Positions 36,293-41,878 of a DNA stretch of 64,000 nucleotides are shown piece after piece. This DNA is from Roseimicrobium sp. ORNL1. Its GTDB lineage: Bacteria; Verrucomicrobiota; Verrucomicrobiia; Verrucomicrobiales; Verrucomicrobiaceae. Every line of letters starts with the position of its first letter. The stretch's first letter is position 1. The notes beneath the pieces are model-generated. The model saw only the letters and a program-made list of their open reading frames with translations, was not told the origin of the DNA and made no database searches. The stretch lies in NCBI RefSeq assembly GCF_011044495.1, contig NZ_CP049143.1:6758001-6822000 (forward strand), given 5' to 3'. The translations under genes were made by a program, and so were the position numbers.

Positions 36293-36331
36293 GAATGCAA
36301 AATGAGAAATGAAACGTGAAAAATGAAAAAT
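36293..36331 (+). repeat. Left A/T-rich inverted repeat of the four-helix-bundle element
   Basis: This 39-base A-rich segment, starting gaatgcaaaatga, is largely the reverse complement of 36725-36768. It begins 7 bases after the DUF1592-family stop and contains the ATG of the enclosed gene (36323). Confidence 0.7.
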
Positions 36332-36721
36332 GGAGTGAAGAGCAAACAAGCGGAGTGGGACGCCCTCGAGGAGCGGCTGCTTGATTTCGCGGCTCGGACC
36401 GGACTTGTCGTCGACGCGTTGCCGGACACACGGATGGGCAGACACGTTGCGGGACAACTAATCCGTTGCGGCACCTCTCCTGCTCCGAATTATTCCGAAG
36501 GATGTGCCGCAGAGAGTCGAGCCGACTTCGTTCACAAACTTGGCATCGTTCTCAAGGAGCTTCGTGAATCCCGCGTCTGGCTCCGCCTCATTGTGAAAGC
36601 AAAGCTGCTCCCACCCGCAAAGCTTAATGCCCTCATCGATGAGTGCTTCCAGCTGATGAACATCATTGCCAAATCAATCGTTACCGCAAAAGCAAACTCC
36701 AAAGGCGCACGCTCTCAGTAA
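36323..36721 (+). CDS. Four-helix-bundle protein (23S rRNA intervening-sequence protein family)
   Basis: This 132-residue, wholly helical protein matches the S23/IVP family: RLLDFAARTGLVVDAL, then GRHVAGQLIRCGTSPAPNYSEGCAAESRADFVHKLGIVLKELRESRVWLRLI. It is related to the Avd accessory protein of diversity-generating retroelements, but no reverse transcriptase or template repeat is found here. Its ATG lies inside the left inverted repeat and its stop 3 bases before the right one. The gene separates a DUF1592-family gene from its usual DUF1552 partner, and its base composition (AT-rich ends) differs from both. This suggests a recently inserted cassette. Its biochemical role is unknown. Confidence 0.85.
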   Translation: MKNGVKSKQAEWDALEERLLDFAARTGLVVDALPDTRMGRHVAGQLIRCGTSPAPNYSEGCAAESRADFVHKLGIVLKELRESRVWLRLIVKAKLLPPAKLNALIDECFQLMNIIAKSIVTAKANSKGARSQ

Positions 36722-36724
36722 CTC

Positions 36725-36768
36725 AGTTCATTTTGCATTTTTCACTTCTCATTTTTCATTTTGCATTC
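36725..36768 (-). repeat. Right A/T-rich inverted repeat of the four-helix-bundle element
   Basis: This 44-base segment contains two cattttgcatt units and is roughly 85-90 percent complementary to 36293-36331 by eye. It lies between the stop of the four-helix-bundle gene and the ATG of the DUF1552 gene at 36782, and so also occupies that gene's leader. Confidence 0.7.
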
Positions 36769-36781
36769 TCCTTTTCATACC

Positions 36782-38059
36782 ATGACCGCGCCAGCCCCTC
36801 TTTCCCGCCGCGCTTTCCTGCGTGGTTCCGGCATCTCGCTCGCGCTGCCTTTCCTGGATGCCATGTGGTCGCGGTCCATGCTCGCAGCGGATGCGCCGCC
36901 GCCGAAGCGTCTGGTCACGGTGTGCTCGGCACTCGGTGTCTACGGTCCAGATTTCTTCCCCACGGCCGCTGGTCGCGACTATGCGCTCACGCCGTATCTC
37001 GATCTCCTGAAGGAGCACCGGGATGACTTCACTGTCTTTTCCGGCCTCTCCCACCCGGAGCAGAGCGGACGTGATGGTCATGCGTCTGAGATGACGTGGC
37101 TTACCAGCGCCCGGCATCCTGGCTTGGGTGGCTTCCGCAATACCATTTCCATCGATCAGTTCGTCGCGGAGAAGATCGGCTTTGAAACGCGCTTCCCTTC
37201 GCTGGTGCTGAATACGGGAGGGAACAACAGCCAGAGCTACACCCGCAGTGGCGTGATGATTCCAGCGGAAGCACGCCCGTCCAAGGTCTTCGCCTCCCTC
37301 TTCCTCGATGGCTCGCCCAACGAGGTGTACAACCAGATGCGCAAGCTCAAGGAAGGCCGCAGCATCATGGACGCTGTGCGTGATCAGGCGAAGCGTTTCG
37401 AAAAGCGTGTGGGCGCCGCCGACCGCGAGAAGCTGGACGAGTACTACACCTCCGTACGCGAGATGGAGCAGCGCCTCGTGAAGGCCGGCGACTGGGTGCA
37501 CAAGCCCAAGCCGAAGGTGGATGTGCCGCCGCTGAAGGACATCGAAAGCGAGAAGGACCTGATTGGCCGCATCAACTTAATGTTCCAGCTCGTGCCTCTG
37601 GCACTGCAGACGGACAGCACGCGCCTGATCACGATCCTGATTCAAGGCCGCGGGGATGTGCCGGAGATTCCCGGCGTGAGCATGGATCACCACAACCTCT
37701 CCCACCACGGGCAGGACCCCCAGAAGATCGAGCAGCTCCGCTTGGTGGAGCGTGCGGAGATGGGTGCGCTCAACGGCCTCTTCAGCGCGCTGAAGGCAAA
37801 GAAGGAAGGCTCGTCCTCGCTGATGGACAACACCATGGTCCTCTTCGGCAGCAACCTGGGCAATGCCAACTCCCACGACTGGCACAACCTGCCCACCCTG
37901 CTCGCCGGCGGCGGCTTCAAACATGGCCAGCACATCGCCATGGACACAAAGAACAACACGCCCTTGTGCAATCTCTTCGTCCCGATGCTGCAAAAGCTGG
38001 GCATGGAGACCGACGCCTTCGGCACCAGCAGTGCCTCGAGCCTGGCTGGTTTTGCCTGA
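36782..38059 (+). CDS. DUF1552 exported protein
   Basis: The start is ATG 36782, giving 425 residues with a twin-arginine-type signal (LSRRAFLRGSGISLALPFLDAM). An earlier in-frame TTG at 36761 lies in the repeat and is rejected. DUF1552 features include RLVTVCSALGVYGPDFFP near the start, HASEMTWLTSARHPG, and the end region NTMVLFGSNLGNANSHDWHNLPTLLAGGGFKHGQHIAMD. The family is related to DUF1501 in overall design and pairs with DUF1592-family cytochromes. It probably acts in the periplasm with the protein at 33836. Confidence 0.92.
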   Translation: MTAPAPLSRRAFLRGSGISLALPFLDAMWSRSMLAADAPPPKRLVTVCSALGVYGPDFFPTAAGRDYALTPYLDLLKEHRDDFTVFSGLSHPEQSGRDGHASEMTWLTSARHPGLGGFRNTISIDQFVAEKIGFETRFPSLVLNTGGNNSQSYTRSGVMIPAEARPSKVFASLFLDGSPNEVYNQMRKLKEGRSIMDAVRDQAKRFEKRVGAADREKLDEYYTSVREMEQRLVKAGDWVHKPKPKVDVPPLKDIESEKDLIGRINLMFQLVPLALQTDSTRLITILIQGRGDVPEIPGVSMDHHNLSHHGQDPQKIEQLRLVERAEMGALNGLFSALKAKKEGSSSLMDNTMVLFGSNLGNANSHDWHNLPTLLAGGGFKHGQHIAMDTKNNTPLCNLFVPMLQKLGMETDAFGTSSASSLAGFA

Positions 38060-38175
38060 TTTTCGGCACTCGCAATCAAGGATCAAACTTGCCCCCAGCG
38101 CCCGTCTTTTCCGGGTGTTTCCGCCACCGTGTCGCCCAATCGGCGCAGCAACCGAAATTTGACTTCTCTCGTATC

Positions 38176-38193
38176 CTTGTGAAAAATCACAAG
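38176..38193. promoter_or_regulatory. Rex-type operator at the rex start
   Basis: The 18-base sequence cttgtgaaaaatcacaag is a perfect inverted repeat (7-base arms, 4-base spacer). It matches the known Rex binding pattern, TTGTGA with a spacer and then TCACAA. It ends at the first base of the rex GTG codon, so Rex bound here would block its own transcription or initiation. This is autoregulation as seen in other phyla. Confidence 0.82.
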
Positions 38194-38813
38194 TGCCCAA
38201 GCCCGAAATCCCTCGCAAAACCGTCTACCGATTTTCCATTTATCAGCGCTGCCTTACCCGCCTGAAGGACAATCATCTAGAGACCGTCTCCTCTGAGGCG
38301 CTGGCGAAGGCTGCCGGTGTGAAATCCACCCAGCTCCGCAAGGATCTCACGCATCTGGGACAATTCGGCACGCGAGGCCTTGGCTACAATGTGGCGGGTC
38401 TCAGCGCCGCGATTGGCGAAGTGCTGGGCCGCTCCCGGTTGCAGCCGGTCATCCTCGTCGGGGTGGGTAATCTCGGCGCCGCTCTGCTCCGCTACGGCGG
38501 GTTCCAGAAGGAGGGTTTCGAAATCGTAGCCGCCTTCGACACCAAGCCCGACCCACGCCGCGTGAAAGGCCTCAAGACCCAGCTTCTCGATGCCACTGGT
38601 CTCACCAGTTTCATCCGCGAACACCAGATCAAGATGGCCATCCTCACCGTGCCCGGCACCCACGCGCAGGAAGTGGTGAACGCCATGGTCGAAGCCGGCA
38701 TCCAGGCCGTGCTGAACTTCTCCCCCGTGGTGCTCGAAGTGCCGAGGAACGTGGTCGTGAACAACGTGGACCTCGCGGTGGAGTTGGAGAATTTGAGTTA
38801 CTTCATTCGGTGA
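38193..38813 (+). CDS. rex: Redox-sensing transcriptional repressor Rex
   Basis: This 206-residue protein starts at GTG 38193. The N-terminal winged helix (about 1-80) includes SSEALAKAAGVKSTQLRKDLTHLGQFGTRGLGYNV, the signature of Rex. The C-terminal Rossmann domain has the NAD(H)-binding GVGNLGAALLRY motif, and the C-terminal helix ends in VDLAVELENLSYFI, used for domain swapping. Rex senses the NADH/NAD+ ratio and represses fermentative and respiratory genes when NADH is low. There is no clear Shine-Dalgarno sequence before the start because the operator occupies that space. Confidence 0.95.
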   Translation: MPKPEIPRKTVYRFSIYQRCLTRLKDNHLETVSSEALAKAAGVKSTQLRKDLTHLGQFGTRGLGYNVAGLSAAIGEVLGRSRLQPVILVGVGNLGAALLRYGGFQKEGFEIVAAFDTKPDPRRVKGLKTQLLDATGLTSFIREHQIKMAILTVPGTHAQEVVNAMVEAGIQAVLNFSPVVLEVPRNVVVNNVDLAVELENLSYFIR

Positions 38814-38822
38814 GCCCGAAAG

Positions 38823-38923
38823 AGTAACCAGTGTACAGTAGCCAGTATTCAGTCTGGACTCCGTCCGGGCTGTCCACCCCACAGGTTTCGACCTGAATAC
38901 TGTCTACTGACCTACTGAATACT
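38823..38923. repeat. Imperfect inverted repeat downstream of rex
   Basis: The arm 38823-38852 (ending cagtattcag) is similar to the reverse complement of 38893-38923 (starting ctgaatactg). About 26 of 30 positions match, around a 40-base GC-rich loop. It lies between rex and the small gene at 38963. Confidence 0.65.
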
Positions 38924-38962
38924 TTCGTATCATTCACGCCCGACTCTCCACCGTATTCCCTC

Positions 38963-39175
38963 ATGGACCGCCCCGCCGCCATTGCCCAGATCCGCGAAGC
39001 CGCGAAGAACATCGCGCTTCAGTTCATGAAGATCCATCCCGCCCTGCCTAGCCTCAATGACTCCGAAACCATGGGCGATTGCATCAAGGCCCTGCATGAG
39101 ATGACCGTCCAGATCGAGATCATCAAGAAGAAGGTCGGCAAGCTTGAGCGTCAGGACGACAGCACCCTCCTCTAG
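38963..39175 (+). CDS. Small conserved-looking helical protein
   Basis: This 70-residue protein is fully helical in appearance (REAAKNIALQFMKIHPALPSL, then DCIKALHEMTVQIEIIKKKVGKLER), ending in a likely coiled coil with heptad spacing of I, I, V and L. I do not recognise it. There is no obvious Shine-Dalgarno sequence, as at many starts in this window. It could be an orphan small protein; the reading frame has normal codon use for this DNA, which favours a real gene. Confidence 0.55.
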   Translation: MDRPAAIAQIREAAKNIALQFMKIHPALPSLNDSETMGDCIKALHEMTVQIEIIKKKVGKLERQDDSTLL

Positions 39176-39539
39176 GAGGTTAGGCGTCCCCGCCTGACAG
39201 CGGTCGTTAGGCCTCCGGCCTGACGATACCCGCCAAGCAACGCCCAAGCATACATTCCCACTGAGAAAGCGTCGCACCGAACCAAGGACCGGGAACGCCT
39301 CGTTCCCGCACGACTGAGGTGACCTTCACAAGCGCGTGTCGCATGCAACGCCACACTGCCCCGTGGAGCTCGCAGCGACACTCCGGCCTATCACATGACG
39401 TCACACGCACCAGGCGAAGTGGTGAACACGTCAGGGGTTCGGGAACGAGGCGTTCCCGCTCCTTGACCCACGCCACTCCAACACGAGATCGGCGAAGACG
39501 CCGATGACTTATTGGACTCGTTCCGAGAAAGTTCCCACC
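39176..39539. other. Intergenic region without a gene, with several hairpins
   Basis: These 364 bases lie between two convergent genes. They contain four hairpin-forming repeats: 39179-39198 (gttaggcg paired with cgcctgac), 39206-39224 (gttaggcc with ggcctgac), and two copies of gggaacg with cgttccc (39291-39307 and 39441-39457). Short open frames here show no family resemblance. Confidence 0.65.
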
Positions 39540-41573
39540 CTACCTCCTCGCCAGCACATCTCTCGCTGCCTTGAGTGCACCCAGTGACCACGTCACAGGG
39601 TATATCATTTCATGATACCATAAGCGGGCGAAATACAGCCCGATAGGCGCGGAGGGAAACTCCCTGCCGTGGCGCGTCTCTTTCAGCAACCACGCCACAC
39701 CACGCTCGATGGCGTGACGAACACGGCTGCGATAGTCCTCCAACTCCGCGCGTTCGATCTCCATGAGCAATTCGACCTTGGCATCGTCAAGGATGATCGC
39801 ATAAGCCGCTGCCAATGCTGCACAGGCAAGAGCTGTCTCCTCAATGCTCGACGGCGTATTCATATCGCCACCCCAGCCTCCTGATGGCTGCTGCTGTTGC
39901 AGCAAATACTGGCTGCCTGTACGCACCATCCTCGTAGCCATAGCCCCACAAGCATCCTCATCGGGAACCAGATGGCGCGCCCAATGTTCCGGGCGCGCCA
40001 GTTTTGAATGCACAAGTGCCTTTACCACCTGAGCCGTCCCCAGGACTCGATTGTCTTCATCAGCAGTATGCTCGTTGCCAAACCACAGAGGAATCCATCC
40101 TGCCTTATGATCGGCCACGGCAGAACTCGCACCCAGATAGGAGATACAAGCACCCCGAAAGTCGTGAACACGATTCAGGAGATCTGGCTTGAGGTGGTCC
40201 ATCCACAGGCTCACACCAAGCAACGCATGCGCCGTGATCTCCGGCGTGCTGCGATCAAACGGCAGCGTGCCCCAGCCACGGCAGAAGGTGGGCATGCCAC
40301 CGTCGCGATTCTGCAAATCCAGAAGCCAGGTGATGCCCGCCTCAGCCGCAGGCAGCGCTTCACGTCTCTCTTCCTCCGTGCTGCAGAGATACGCGAGCGC
40401 CACCAGCGCGCCGCTGGTGTCATCCGCATCCGGCACGCCTCCAGGAAGATCCGTCCATGCCCATCCACCCGGTGCGGCATTCGTGAAAGGATGCACCTCG
40501 CGGTACTGCTGCTTCAACAGCCACTCACGCACCGGTCTCAATTCCTTCCTCAGCGCAGCCCGTTCTTGCTCCTGCTCTTGCTCATTCTCCTGCTCCCCTC
40601 CCAGCAGCGCCTTCGTCGCCAGCGTCGTGCCCCAAGTCGCCAGATTCGTATCAATCGGCCAGCTTCCATCCTCACGCTCCGACTTGAGCAAAAACTCCAC
40701 CGCAGCAGGCACACAGGGATGATCCTTGTCCCCTGAACTCGCGAGCGCCATCGTCACGAAGCTCGTCAACGGCGTGGCCTCCAGATAACCACCCGAGCTG
40801 GGCTGCAGCGTCTTCAGCATCGGATAGATGCGTTTCCACAACGCCCCGCGAATCACCCGCAGCGGATTCCACTTGCCCGGCGGCGCATGCACGAAGCGCG
40901 CATGTCCAATCGCAATGAGCGCGGGCAACGCATAGCTCACCACGGGCAGCCCAATCGCGCCAAACCACTCCCTCGGCATCGCAGCAAGCTCAAAGGGCAA
41001 CGGCAACACCTTGCTCCACGCCTCACGGTCTTCCCCCAGCGTGCCGCAAATCGCACACAGCATCAGGATGGGCACGGAGAAGGTCTTGTCCTTCCCATAC
41101 CTCGCCACCACTGCTTCCGCGAGATCCTCCGGATCCAGCGAGCCCACGCGCGAGGCAATCCAGTGATTCGAGCGATCAATGGCCACGCCTTCGTTCGCGA
41201 TATCGCTCTGCCCATCGAACATCTTCAGCGCGCTCCAGCACAGCAGCGTGGTCGAGAGGTTGCTCTTGCTGATCGTCGTGTCTCCCCAGCCGCCATCTTC
41301 ATTCTGGTTCTTCACCAGCCAGGCCGCACCCCGTGCAATCGCGAACTCATGTTTCACCGCATCCACCTGACGCAAGGCCACTATCGCCGTGGCCGTGGAG
41401 AGCGCACTGCTGGAGAGATACCCTTCCCAGTGCCCCTGCGCATTGCGCAACGACAGCAAATGTGAGCGCGTGCTGGCAATGGCAGCATCCAACTCAGACA
41501 ACGAGACCCGGGGCGATGATGTGGGGGCGGCAGACAACGCGGAAGTAGTAGGGAAGAAATCCGGACGCGCCAC
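39540..41573 (-). CDS. shc: Squalene-hopene cyclase-type terpene cyclase
   Basis: This 677-residue protein resembles squalene-hopene cyclases, which fold squalene into hopanoids at the inner membrane. The catalytic DxDD motif appears as DADDT (Asp382, Asp384, Asp385). Several QW-type repeats are visible (QNEDGGWGD, QQPSGGWGG). Length is slightly above the usual roughly 630 residues, partly because of a low-complexity Gln/Glu run (QENEQEQEQERAAL) at about 330-343 with no counterpart in known enzymes. The start appears to be GTG (41571-41573); ATG codons further in would truncate the first helix. No other hopanoid (hpn) genes are next to it. A sporulenol- or other triterpene cyclase is an alternative. 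Confidence 0.88.
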   Translation of the reverse strand: MARPDFFPTTSALSAAPTSSPRVSLSELDAAIASTRSHLLSLRNAQGHWEGYLSSSALSTATAIVALRQVDAVKHEFAIARGAAWLVKNQNEDGGWGDTTISKSNLSTTLLCWSALKMFDGQSDIANEGVAIDRSNHWIASRVGSLDPEDLAEAVVARYGKDKTFSVPILMLCAICGTLGEDREAWSKVLPLPFELAAMPREWFGAIGLPVVSYALPALIAIGHARFVHAPPGKWNPLRVIRGALWKRIYPMLKTLQPSSGGYLEATPLTSFVTMALASSGDKDHPCVPAAVEFLLKSEREDGSWPIDTNLATWGTTLATKALLGGEQENEQEQEQERAALRKELRPVREWLLKQQYREVHPFTNAAPGGWAWTDLPGGVPDADDTSGALVALAYLCSTEEERREALPAAEAGITWLLDLQNRDGGMPTFCRGWGTLPFDRSTPEITAHALLGVSLWMDHLKPDLLNRVHDFRGACISYLGASSAVADHKAGWIPLWFGNEHTADEDNRVLGTAQVVKALVHSKLARPEHWARHLVPDEDACGAMATRMVRTGSQYLLQQQQPSGGWGGDMNTPSSIEETALACAALAAAYAIILDDAKVELLMEIERAELEDYRSRVRHAIERGVAWLLKETRHGREFPSAPIGLYFARLWYHEMIYPVTWSLGALKAARDVLARR

Positions 41574-41610
41574 CTAGAAATCATCCATCACCCAGCGCCC
41601 GAAGCTTTGA

Positions 41611-41803
41611 TGCGAAGCATCCCTGGACTGCGCGCAGCCTGCTGCCGCTTTCTCACAGCGCAGCCTGCTGCGCGTTTCACTGCGGCGAAGCCGCCAAATA
41701 AACCTCATGTAGGGCGACACCACAAGCAAGCATCACCATCGCCACAGCAGGCTGTGGACTCTAGAAAGCGGCAGCAGGCTGCCGCAGTCCAGGGTGCTTC
41801 GCA
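41611..41803. repeat. Nested palindromic repeat with arms of about 42 bases
   Basis: The outer arms 41611-41653 and 41763-41803 are reverse complements with only two or three small differences (the core agaaagcggcagcaggct is exact). A second, inner pair (around cagcctgctg at 41661-41670 and cagcaggctg at 41745-41754) repeats the same core. The layout is that of a REP or BIME-like intergenic element. Confidence 0.72.
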
Positions 41804-41824
41804 CGCCGGAATGGAACACTGTCC

Positions 41825-41858
41825 CAAAAACAAAGGCGCGAGTCTCACGACCCGCGCC
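41825..41858 (-). terminator. Rho-independent terminator of valS
   Basis: On the minus strand the stem ggcgcgggtc pairs with gactcgcgcc (one G-U pair) around a short loop. It is followed by tttgttttt, 20 bases after the valS stop. Confidence 0.85.
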
Positions 41859-41878
41859 TCCGTCATTCTGATTCTCTC

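Larger units (their letters stand above)
41574..41878. other. Intergenic region without a gene, largely one palindromic element
   Basis: These 305 bases lie between the start of the cyclase gene and the end of valS. They hold the palindrome at 41611-41803 and the valS terminator. The promoter of the cyclase must also be here, but no clear -35/-10 pair was found. Confidence 0.7.

Noticed and set aside
36323-36721. Diversity-generating retroelement, because the encoded protein is Avd-like
   Set aside because: No reverse transcriptase, no template or variable repeats and no mutated adenine pattern occur nearby.
38815-38962. tRNA or small RNA gene after rex
   Set aside because: The hairpin arms do not fold into a cloverleaf and no anticodon loop or TTCGA-like arm is visible.
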